Both the position numbers and the translations under genes were made by a program. 64,000 nt of DNA. Origin: Parasponia andersonii. Its lineage: Eukaryota > Streptophyta > Magnoliopsida > Rosales > Cannabaceae. The notes beneath the pieces were generated by a model. The model was not told where the DNA came from, did no database searches, and saw only the letters and a program-made list of their open reading frames with translations. Below are positions 48,112 through 59,202 of this stretch, piece after piece; within the stretch, counting starts at the first letter, position 1, and every line of letters starts with the position of its first letter. The stretch spans positions 36,871-100,870 of the forward strand of contig JXTB01000202.1 in the NCBI GenBank assembly GCA_002914805.1, given 5' to 3'.

Positions 48112-50760
48112 ATGGACAAACTAACTTTCCTGCTCCTTTCTTTTGTACTTTTCTTCATTTTTTTACGATCATGGCTTCAACTGATGAGCCCAGAGCTCAG
48201 TTTTTCCCACCCCAACTTCAGGTCCAAGTTAAAGCCTCGCACCTCTGGTTCACATACCGGACTCGGATCCGCTATTGACCATTTGACCCGGATCCCTCGG
48301 CACCCTTTAGACCCACTTACAGTAATAGAGGTTGAAAGGGTCCAAACCATTCTCTCTTCCTACCCACCTTTCTTGTCTAGCTTCCCACCAATTCACTCGT
48401 TGGTTTTGGATGAAGCCGACAAGAATCGGGTCTTGGGTTGGAAAAAGGGCGACCCGCTTCCACCGAGAAAGGCTTCTGTTATTGCATTGGTTAATGGTAA
48501 GTCTCGTGTGGTTACGGTGGACTTGGATTTGGGCCGGGTCACGAGCCATGTGATCAGCCCAAGTTCTAGTTACCCGATTTTGCGCATGGATGATATGTTC
48601 AAGGCCTTGGAAGTGGCATTGTCGTATCGGGAGTTAAAGAGGTCTGTGACGGCTAGAAGTGGTGGGTTCTCTGATTTGGTCTGTGTCACGCCTTCCGGGG
48701 GCTGGTTTGGGCCCAATGAGGAAGGAGGGAGGCTTATAAAGGTCCTATGCTTCTCTGGCCAGAACACTTTCAATTTCTACATGAGGCCCATTGATGGGCT
48801 GGTTTTAACCGTGGATCTCGACAAGGGTGAGGTGATTAGGTTTTCGGACACGGGCCAAGACATTCCGATTCCACATGCGACCAACACTGATTATCGCCAC
48901 ACGGCGCAAGAGGAGGACCCCGAAATGAAGCCACTAAACTCAATATCTATCGAGCATCTCAATGGCCCGAGCTTAAGCATTGAAGACGGTCATGTGGTTA
49001 AATGGGTCAATTAGGAGTTCCACTTCAAGCCCGACCCGCGAGCAGGGATGGTGATTTCCCGGGCCATGGTCCGGAATTCGGAGACCTTTGTGCCTTATAT
49101 GGACGCGGATGAGTTTGGGCTTGGGGTCTCATCCACGTCACTTGTGCCCTTAAATGATTGTCCAAGGTACTCATATTATATGGATGGGGTTTTTATGGGC
49201 TTAGATGATAGGCCTTCCATTCAGCCCAACATGATTTGTGATATTAGCTGGCGACACTCAGACCTTTTCACCTGGTTTCCAATTCCAGCTATGCTTTCTC
49301 AGGGCCATGGGAGCCTAATTATAGTCATGAAAAGCGTGGAACAATTGAGAAATCATAGCATTATTGAGAAAAGTAGGATGATAATTTTACTTTCACTCCG
49401 AGTCACCTAAAGTGACTTTAACTCTAGTAGATGAATTCGAGTCACTTATTACATCACTCGTACTCATCTATGTAATCTATATGGTTGATTTTTCTAATGT
49501 ACTTTAAAGAATTTTGTTATTTTCAATCTTTTATTTGCATGCATCAAACTTGGCTAAATTCCACTTCAATCGACTTTTTAATTTGTTTTGACAATGCATA
49601 TCATGTAAATGTACTAAATTACTTTGGTACTTGGTACGTAACAGACTAAATAAATTAAAAGAAAGCTAACACTTGTATCTCATATGATTGTTTCAGTAAG
49701 AAATTATGATTATAACTTTGATTGAAAATTTCAAACAGATGATTTGCTACGCATTAAGGTTTGTATATTCTACTCGATCTATCGTTGTTTTCTTCTTCCT
49801 AAATTCTAAGTTTGTAATAATACAAGTCATGGAAATATTCCTTTGATATGTGCATATTTACTCTTTTAATATAGATAGAATTTTCAGAAATGTTTATAGC
49901 AAAAAGGACTCCTTACGGAAATATATGCAAAATTCAAAACCAAGAAGAAATAATGAGCGGTCCTCTAGTATCCGAAAATCTTATTAGGGTGATTCATGAT
50001 CATTTTGTTACTTTCCACCTTGATATAGACACAGATGGACTGAATAATTCATTTGTAAAGATGAATTTGGTGAAAAAAAAAAAAACACTTTCCCCCCAGA
50101 CACAAAGAAAAAGTGACTCGAAAGTAAAGAGACAAATAGCTAAGACCAAAAACGAATTTCATGTCATCAATCCATCTAAGCTGTCTAGGTTAGGGAATCC
50201 ATCCGGTTATAAACTTGTCCCTAGTAAAACCGCAGCTAGTTTGTTTGACGCATTTGATCCTCCACAAATAAGAAGAGCTTTCACAAACAATCAGGTATAT
50301 ATCTAATTTCCCCTTGTTGTGACTTATTTTTATATTGAGGTGGTTTTATATTTTGGCTTGATATTTGATACAAAATCTTTGCACTTATAATTTGCAATAT
50401 ACTAATATATATGTTGTGTGAGGTAGATCTAGGCGACTCCCTATAACCAGAATGAGCAATGGGCTGGTGGGCTTTTGACATATCAAAGCAAAGGAGATGA
50501 CACACTTGCTGTGTGGTCAGAAAGATTACAAGTTACATATACGTTTAGTACTCTTGATCATATATACTAACCATTAGATTTGTTCTAATTCATTTGCTAA
50601 TACTTTCTTTTATTTAAATTTGATTATCATGATTAGGAACCGTCCAATTGAGAATAAGGATATTGTTATGGTACACCATGGGACTCCATCACATACCATG
50701 CCAGGAGGACTGTATTTGTAAATGATTTACCTGTTTGCAATTCGCATGCCTATTCATGAA
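48112..50760 (+). pseudogene. decayed copper amine oxidase gene (copy A)
   Basis: This copy aligns along its length with the intact amine oxidase at 59,203 but is broken. Exon 1 remains as 48,112-49,263: a long open part (MDKLTFLLLSFVLFFIFLRS... to KWVN) ends in a TAG where the intact copy has the Trp of KWANWEFH. Further on, the segment around the catalytic Asp is shortened (FVPYMDADEFGLG replaces about 27 residues). Exon 2 is reduced to 49,697-49,758: the cofactor motif NYDY survives but a Trp codon has become TGA. Exon 3 is at 49,888-50,294 (HxH copper motif VIHDHFVTFHLD kept), then a GT-AG intron and a short exon at 50,427-50,525 with TGG changed to TAG and the donor GT changed to AT. The last exon (50,636-50,760) lacks its middle. 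It cannot make a full enzyme. Confidence 0.9.
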
Positions 50761-52117
50761 TCTTTTAATTTACTAGGCAATTTTCTACTAATTTCTCGGA
50801 TTTTTTGAGCGGGAAATTAGAATGTAAGTATTTATGTTGGAAGTTAATTTAAGAAAATGTTTGCTTGTATAACCTATAGTGTTATATCCGATATATAGGT
50901 TAATAGATTGGGTTAATCTACTAGTAATTACTGAAAAAAGGAAAAAAGCCAACGTTTTTTTTTTTAATTAACTTAGAAAAAAAGAATCGGTCATTCTCCT
51001 AAACGTTACTCTTTGAGCGAAGGCACACCCACCCTTATGCTGGCCACTATTTAATGACAATTTTTAAGTAAAAACTAAAAACGAAGCAGTTGAATTAATT
51101 ATTATTTTTCATCAGTTGGTGTGAGAGATTATTTTTCTTTTGGTCAAGAACACTGAGACTTTATTGATATAATTTTTTGTGGAGAAATTATAGTAAATGT
51201 CCTTTTTTTAACACTTTAATTTATCTAGCTTCTTTTTGTTGTTTTAAAGAAAATGAACGTATTTCATGTATATATGGATATATATTGGATTGGGAACCAT
51301 ATATCTATATACATATAAGAAAATTTAGATCAGATTTTACACTGACTATTCTTCAGTTTCGATACAAATTCGTATCAGTTTTGATCGAATAAATTAGTCG
51401 TTATCATGTGTTGTCTAGCGATAGTTGATAGTATTATAGTATTACTTAAACTTCAAATTTAGACCGAATTTATCACTTTTTTGGTCGTTAAAAACAAAAT
51501 TAGAAGTTGGGGATGAAATTAAACTTGCGAAAGGAGGTCGTAATTACTATTAGCACAGATTACTATATTATCTTTAATTAGAAGCATCTTAAGGACCTCA
51601 TTTCTACACACCTGCCGTGTTTTATTGTTCAATTTAAGAGAATTAAATATCTACTCTTAATAGCACTATTATAATTATGTTCATATTGTAGGTATCAATA
51701 ACATTATTTAGAAATAAAGAATAAAAAGGTCTTGGCTTATTCCCCTCCACACACCCCCTATTTTTCTTAATTTAATTAAGTGGGCTGTCATCAGTAAGTA
51801 TATTTCATTACAAAATTAATAGACGTTCTCGAAAACTTTTTGCAAGGATATTTGTTTTTCTTTTTCCTCCTTTCCTTATATGTCTTGTGGGTTGTGGCTT
51901 TGTTTTGTTTATCTATTTTGTTTGGTTACAATTATTTCACAATATTCCCCGCTATACATCATGGAAAGAAATTCATGATTTATGTCTATATTTCTTCAAT
52001 TACCTTGTCCATAATAAAATTGTACTATTATTACATCCATTTACTTAAGAAGAACGAGTGGTATTAGACCGCACAACATATATATATATATATATACCTT
52101 TTATATGATTGATCTTA
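50761..52117. other. spacer between the pseudogene and its duplicated 3' end
   Basis: AT-rich, with a chance frame at 51,177-51,392 and T-rich stretches. No gene or transposon was recognised. The spacer length (about 1.4 kb) is what was inserted or retained between the two copies of the amine oxidase 3' end. Confidence 0.5.
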
Positions 52118-52598
52118 TATTTAGGTTTTATATTTTGGCATGTGAGATTTAATACAAATACGTGTTGCTTTGCTATCATGTATGTTACGTGAGATAGATA
52201 TGGGTGACTCCTTATAACCGGAGTGAGCAATGGGCTGGTGGACTATTGACATATCAAAGCAAAGGAGATGATACCCTTGCCGTGTGGTCAGAAAGGTACA
52301 AATTAATTATGTATAGTCTTTATCTGTTCTAATTCGTTTGTTGCAAGTTTTTTTTTTTTTTTTTTAAATCTAAAATTTGATGATTATGATTAGGAACCGA
52401 CCGATTAAGAATAAGGACATTGTGTTATGGTATACCATTGGATTTCATCACATTCCATGCCAGGAGGATTTTCCAATAATGCCAACGGTGTCAGCAAGCT
52501 TTGATATAAAGCCCGTCAATTTCTTCGAACTCAATCCTATTTTGAGGGTTGCCCCTGCTTTTGACAATGACTTACCTGTTTGTAGTGCCATTAATTGA
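52118..52598 (+). pseudogene. duplicated 3' end of a copper amine oxidase gene (two open exons)
   Basis: It contains 52,198-52,295 ([20 protein letters not shown]... to WSER) and 52,394-52,598 ([20 protein letters not shown]... to a normal stop), separated by a GT-AG intron. The preceding intron sequence (TTTTATATTTTGGC(A/T)TG...TTAATACAAA) also matches copy A, so the duplication begins inside an intron near 52,118. Both exons are fully open and keep the third copper-ligand His region (FHHIPCQED), unlike the same exons of copy A. With no upstream exons of its own, it is a gene fragment. It could be an alternative or original 3' end of copy A separated by a later insertion or duplication. Confidence 0.85.
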
Positions 52599-55500
52599 GA
52601 ATAAAAAATTACAAATTATTTATCACATGATATTAAAAAATTGAGATCTACGGTGAAATATTTAGCATTATATATATATATATATNTTTTTTTTTTTTTT
52701 TTTAAATGGAGATTGTTTAATTGTATTTGCTCACAACCTTTGTTCCTCGATTTTTGGGGGCGTTCTTACGTTATTTGAGTCTAGAGGAGACAACCTTTCT
52801 GATGGCCATTATATTATTCTTAATTGGTGCGACTTAAGAGTGAAAAGCATAGTAAATAAAATATGAGACGAGAAATAAATGGCAATAGATACAAATATAT
52901 ATAATTTTTTTATGGGAATATATATATAATTAATATGGATTGTTTGAATGAAAATCACGTTCAAAACTCCGGTATAAAAGCATGTATGCGTTATTCATAA
53001 ATCTATCTTTACCTATATGAATTAATATTCAGCTTCATTTTAATTTTATTGGTCATTAATCTTTACGTACTATTTTATTGAAAATTTACTATATACTAAA
53101 TAATTCAAAAGAAAGTGATCGATAGAAATATAATCTACTTGGAATCTCAGATAATAATGTGAGACTTAATGGATCTCTACATGAAACTAGTAACACTTTC
53201 GTAAATACTGATATTTCAAAAGGTCTCGTAGATGACCGAATTTAGGAATCATTTCAATAAAATATCTATTTGTCAAAAGTTAACCAAAATGGCGAGTACT
53301 AGTTATAAAACATGATTTATCCCATACAAAAATTAATTTACTCTATACATAAACTAAAATTAGTATAAGTGGATGTACTGAGTATAAAAATAGATTTAAT
53401 TAACTATTCATCTATAAAATAAGAAAAGTTGAATATTTACTAAAATAAAGTTAAAAATAGCGACACTAGGGATACCAATGGGTCGGGGTGATCAGATTTA
53501 TATTTACAATAATTGTTTCCATTATTATTTTACTCTACCATTCCCGTATCTTATACGATTTAATGCAGTGTAAAGCAATTTCAGAGAATCTCTATCTAAG
53601 ATTGGTTTCTCCATTAATATATCGGGGTCACTATTTTGAATCGTCATCTTAAATTAATTAAATAATCCTATGTTGGTCCAAATCTTTTAAAAGTCTATAT
53701 AGAAAAAAAAAAATCAAAATTAAAATTAATTTCATTAAAAATTCCCATTTTAGCTTAAATTCATTAGAATTATAATTTAATAAAAGACCTAAATAACTAA
53801 AAAAATATATTCAAATAAAGCTTTAACAGGTTAGAGTTGTCAAATATAAAATATTTAATACTAACATTATATAATATATCATTCATTCAAAAAATTAACA
53901 CAATACTAAATAACTCAAATAATATTAGTATATGATTATACATTATTATATAACAAAATAAAAATTAACTTATATATAATCATGCTAGGCCCATCTCATC
54001 CCAGGTAGAATCTCTATTTGAAATTCCAAACCCACCGAAGACTAGTATTTTTAATTATAATTGTTGCGATCAATATTCACCATAACAATAATTGGTAGTA
54101 ATCGAAAAATATTTTAGAAGTCGTCACATTTGAAAAAGAAAAAGTGGTTTTTATTTTAGTTCATTTCCCTTCATATTTAGAATGAAGAGATTACCCTTTC
54201 TGTTTATATATATATTTTTAATACCTTGCAGTTTGATTGTTTTTTTAATTTATATTTATTATTTTAGCTATTATTAACATTGATCTTCGTATTTAAAATT
54301 TATAATAAATTTTTACACTTTTGTTCAAAAACCAATATTCACCGTTGAGTTTACCAAAATACTCTTTAGAACTATAGACATACATATTTAAAATGTTATT
54401 CAAATGTAAAGCTTATTTAGAATTTACATCTAAATTAGTGAAGATTGAGGATAATTCTAGGTCTTTGCTTCTTCTTCTTCTTCTTCTTTTTTTTTTTTTT
54501 TTTTTTCCCGTTTTTCAGCTAATTTTTAATATTTTTTTATTTTAGTTACTAATTTTATTAGTTTTTAAAATTATTTCCTTTCATTTTAAAATGGTATTTT
54601 GGTAAACTCAATAATCAAAATTGTATTTAAATGTAGTACAAGTCTAAATCTAAAGGACAATTATGATGATAGCCAAAACACAAGATTTATATTAAATAAA
54701 CATTCAAAATACAAGATATAAAAAATTTATTTATATATTCTATATTCTTTATTTTATTTTTCATTTTTTTACTTATTCTTTAAGATTAGAAAATTGATTA
54801 AAATAAGTTTGTTTTAAAGCAAAATGATATATATATATGTATATATAATGTATTAATTTTTCACAACCAAATTTTTTTGCTAGTATTTTTATGACTCCAA
54901 TTAGTCATAATATCATCATAGTATTATTAATTTACTCTTGAAAATGTCATAAAAAAAGTTTGTAAAAGGAATTTGGAAATAAAATGGTCTTATTTTAGAA
55001 AAAAAATGGTTTTTTATACGTAGTGATGGAATAAAAAAGTAGTGATGGAATAAAAAAGTACAAAAGAAAGTGGGAAAGAAATTGGTACTTACATTCCTAT
55101 TTTGAGTAATAAGAGAATGTAAAAAATAGTGAAAAACAAGAACGTTAAGTACATATCTTCCGGGAATTTCTTAAAGTTCATAATTTTTACGTTGTACTTT
55201 GTCTCCGCAATTCTTTCCCAGATCACTTCCACCCTTTCCTTATCCTTTATATTAAAAACGGAGTTCTGATAGGAATTTCCGACGAACAATGCATGTCTTG
55301 CTTTTGCAATTATTAATTTAGATGAGTGTATATCTTGTATATATATTAATGTGATCACAAATAACAATTCTTTTTATTATTTATTTTTTCAGCTAAATCA
55401 AAATATATCTAATGCATCTCTTCAAAATATATATACGATATATCTAATACATGTAACTATGGTAAAATCAAATCAATGGACTATTTTTCTTTCCCAACCT

Positions 55501-56480
55501 GTATTATTGGCAAAAGAGTCTTCTTTAAAACCTATATTTGCAAAAAACTTTATAATTTTTATTTTATTTATAAAGTAATCTTTCTTGACCATGTTCGATT
55601 ATATTAAGTTATATATTCGATTGCGCTCAATGACATACCCGATAATATTGTAAAAAGATTATTTTGTAAAGAATTTTTAAACTTAGGTTTTTGTTCAAAA
55701 TTCACCGTCAAAGGCTTCGTTCCTCCAAATTTTTCAACATATATTTTCACTTAGTTATATTTGTTATTTCCTGTTTCAGACTTTATTGAAGCACGGCCAC
55801 ATAAGGCCAATCCTATATGTTCTTCAGCAATTAGTCTTTCCTAAAATAATGCAATGGAATTAGGGCTAAATATAAAAATGTGTCTAAGAAAGGGGTAAGA
55901 ACAATTTTTTTTTTTCCTTTTTTGAAATTGTTATTTTTTAAAATCTAAAGCATTTAGAGACATGTGTGTAGAAATGTACATATTAAAAGATACTTCTATA
56001 TTTTTTTTAAAGGACTATTTAACGTTTTATTAGCGTCTTTTTATATGGGCGAATGATATAGGTGTATAAAAAACTCTTTAACCCAACCAATAATCCAAAT
56101 TCGACCAATCTGATTAAAATATAACTCGAGTTGAATTTGGATTAATAAATGCTAATCCGAAGTTACAATGGTCGGATTAGACAATTTTGATAATTCGTCC
56201 AATTAAACTTAACCCGACTGAATAAGATTTATTCTTATTTTTAATTAATTTTTAAATATATATTATATAAAAGTAAAAAAATTAGGAAAAAAATAGTTAA
56301 AAAAATATTAAAATTATACTTATAAAAGTTAAGTCGGATTAACTCGACCAACTCAACTAAATTATTAGTTAGATTACAAATTTAAAATTCTAAAATTAGG
56401 CAAATTTCAAATTACGAAAATGTAATCCAAAATTAATTGGGCAGGTTAGACGGCAGCTTAACCCGCCCAACCATATGGAT
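52599..56480. other. very AT-rich intergenic DNA, including one unresolved base
   Basis: No gene was seen. A single N is at 52,686 between a (TA)n tract and poly-T, and poly-T/TTC runs lie at 54,471-54,506. The open frames at 55,089-55,367 and 55,351-55,578 have no family features. The block at 56,060-56,470 has repeated AACCCG/GGTTAG-like words (TTAACCCGACTGAA, TAACCCGCCCAACC, AAGTCGGATTAACTCGACC) that resemble degenerate transposon sequence, but ends were not defined. Confidence 0.5.
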
Positions 56481-56528
56481 CTCAGCCCTAAGCGGATCTA
56501 TTGTCACTCAATAATTCTTCTCTCCATA

Positions 56529-56632
56529 CTTTCCATTAGTATTTTTTTAATACTATTTAGCATTTTTTAGTAATAAAGAACTTTCCATTAGTATTTTTTT
56601 AATACTATTTAGCATTTTTTAGTAATAAAGAA
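56529..56632 (+). repeat. 52-bp perfect tandem duplication
   Basis: CTTTCCATTAGTATTTTTTT and the following AATACTATTTAGCATTTTTT are repeated with a period of exactly 52 bp and no visible difference. The unit itself includes a small inverted repeat, AGTATT against AATACT. Confidence 0.9.
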
Positions 56633-57090
56633 AATACTAAAAGAAAAGGTTGAAAAAATAGACAAATATGTGACAATAAATTCGCCCATACAAAAAAAAG
56701 TGGGTTTATGGTCATCGTGTGTTTATTCTCCTGATACTTCTTTTAAAAATATTTTACCAAAGCAACCTTTAGTGAAATTACTTTTCAGTAGTACATAAAT
56801 TATTTTTAAAATATGCTTTTTATAAATCTCTTTAAACATTTTTTGTTTTAACAAAAAAAAAAAAGAAAAAAGAAAGATCAGAGTTTCTTTCTTATACATG
56901 ATTAATTTAAGATCTCAAAATTCCACCTCATCTCATCCGTGGTTGAAATTTCAAATCGTGGTTGAAGATATTAAATCAAATTTAGAATTGAAATTATGTC
57001 ATTTTTAAGTCATTAACTATCATTTTTTTTTGACTAAATCTAATCATTTTCTTTCTTTTTTTTTTTTTCAATCACGGACTCAAACTCTCT

Positions 57091-57260
57091 AACTTATTTT
57101 TAGACTTCTCTTGATTTCTCTTAATTATCTTTAAGGGTTTTCAAATGACTGTACTCGTTGGATTTAGAATTTTACAACTTATTTTTAGACTTCTCTTGAT
57201 TTCTCTTAATTATCTTTAAGGGTTTTTAAATAACAGTACTCGTTGGATTTAGAATTTTAG
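57091..57260 (+). repeat. 85-bp near-perfect tandem duplication
   Basis: AACTTATTTTTAGACTTCTC through TCGTTGGATTTAGAATTTTA is present twice in tandem (period 85) with only a few substitutions, for example CAAATGACTG against TAAATAACAG. Confidence 0.88.
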
Positions 57261-57299
57261 AAGGTAAGATAAGTCTAAACTAACTAAAATATATTGGCA

Positions 57300-57830
57300 A
57301 ATCTATTTCTTAATAAAATAATGTAAAAGTACAGGTTTTTCGTTTTACGAATTGTTCAACACCTCAACAAATTTGGGAACAAATGCAATAGAAACCACCA
57401 ATGAACCACTACGGCAGTGGATGAGAAGCAATCTGATCGAATTTTTTTGCTCTATATAAGCACCTCTTGAGAAAAAGACAAACACCCTAAACGCAAATAC
57501 AACAGAAGGCAACAACCGGGCTCTTTTTTTCTTTTCTTCATGTACTGTGCTCTCTTCATCCTATAATACTAACCCTAAATTACTCAGACTCATTCCATTT
57601 GAAGAAGTTGGGGTAAAGTGGAAGAACTCATTAGCTCACTGGGTTGAAAGGAGCTGAAAGCACAACAAAAGAGAAGAATCAAGGAGGATGTGTAAAGAAA
57701 AGTAAAAAAATTGAAAAAGCTAGATAGAGAAAAGAGTAAGGTGAAAGAGTAAGGTGTGGGCAAGAAGTGAAAAACAAAATTAAGTAAAAGTAAAAAGATA
57801 TTTTATAAGGTCGACAATTTTCTACCTGAT
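57300..57830 (+). promoter_or_regulatory. promoter-like segment with a TATA box but no following reading frame
   Basis: A consensus TATA box (CTCTATATAAGCACC, about 57,449-57,463) is followed about 30 bp on by purine/CA-rich leader-like sequence (AAGACAAACACCCTAAACGC), then a composition unlike the flanking AT-rich DNA up to about 57,780. The only ATG frames are tiny. It may be the start of a noncoding transcript, a dead gene's promoter, or an LTR remnant. Confidence 0.3.
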
Positions 57831-59128
57831 ACAACTTGAAAATTACACTAAATAAATGAGTTTAGATTATCCATTTAATTTTCGTACTAAATTTCTAATT
57901 AACACACATAATACGGATAATAAATGAATAGATTTTAGGTCACCTACTTAACTTAATAAGACATATAACACGTTTAATTAAACTTGTCATTTTAGTATTG
58001 TGTCAATGACACTAATATAATATATTTATTATTATTTTAATATTTTAAATATGATTTTGATTAATTTTAAACATATTTATATACATAAAATTTAAACTAA
58101 TCAGTGAATAATTGTTTAAATTTAGAATAATCATGATAATTTTGAATAATCTAATACATGACATATTTATTAAATGAATTACAAGTGTCATATCATATTA
58201 TACTTGCATTAATTATATTGTATTTAGATTGAGATATGTTATATGTATTGTTAGTTCTAATATTTTAAGAATAAATAAGTGTATAATAAGTAGTTTTTAA
58301 ATTTTTATAAGAGGGTGATTTTAAAATTCGTATGGAATAAATCAGATAGGTGGCAATAGAGCAGTTCCTAGAATTTTTTTTTTCTCTATTATTGAAAATC
58401 TAAAATATCACTTTAATTATTTCATTTAATAGGGGAAAAAAAAGGTATTGTCTTCCTTTAGATATCGTTTTGTCTTTTTAAATTTAAATTATCTAAAACA
58501 CTATTCGTTTTCAGGGGAATCTTTAGTTTGAGTGGGAAAAACAGATTCTTTGGAAAAGAATAGTGCTTTAGATATCTTTTTTATGGAATCTAAATTATAT
58601 ATCTTAATTACTTCCCCTAAATATATATTGATATAGATATATATATATACATCTATATACATTTCTTTTCAAAAAAAATAAGGCAATTAAAAAAAACAAA
58701 TAATTCGCCAAGGTTTAACTTCAGCCAATCCCCCCCAAAAAAACAAAAAAGGCGAGCTTAAGCCATAAAAAGAGATGATATTTTTAGTTTTTTGAGACGA
58801 ACCCTTATTATCATTTTCGATATAAGGTTAAAATTATGTCCGTATTTTTTTTCTAATAGGAAAAGGGCACCTGTACAAGTTGCCGAAAACATCTGAAAAT
58901 ATGAAAATTTTTATAGCAAAAAAACGAAAAAACAGAGGTTAGCGTGCAAAGTTGGGTAGAAGAGTCCACGTTGAGGTATACTCGTCAATAGTCACAGCTT
59001 AGTTTTTTTTTGGAAGGTTGTTCACTTTTCAGGCTTATTCTTATCGTTATAATATTAAAATTCTTTAAGTCTTACACTTATGACTATGTAATATCATATT
59101 ACATGGTATATCATTACACATGTATGTG
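57831..59128. other. AT-rich spacer upstream of the copper amine oxidase gene
   Basis: No gene was recognised. AT-rich, with (TA)n-like text at 58,622-58,650 and A-rich stretches at 58,668-58,750. Confidence 0.5.
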
Positions 59129-59137
59129 TATATATAT
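59129..59137 (+). promoter_or_regulatory. probable TATA box of the copper amine oxidase gene
   Basis: TATATATAT lies 66-74 bp before the start codon, followed by a pyrimidine/CA-rich leader (CATTCTCATTTCCACCAGTA). Spacing fits a short 5' UTR. Confidence 0.5.
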
Positions 59138-59202
59138 CATTCTCATTTCCACCAGTACTCACCTCATCACTTGCTACCACTAGCTACTCTTTGGCGGCCG
59201 CC

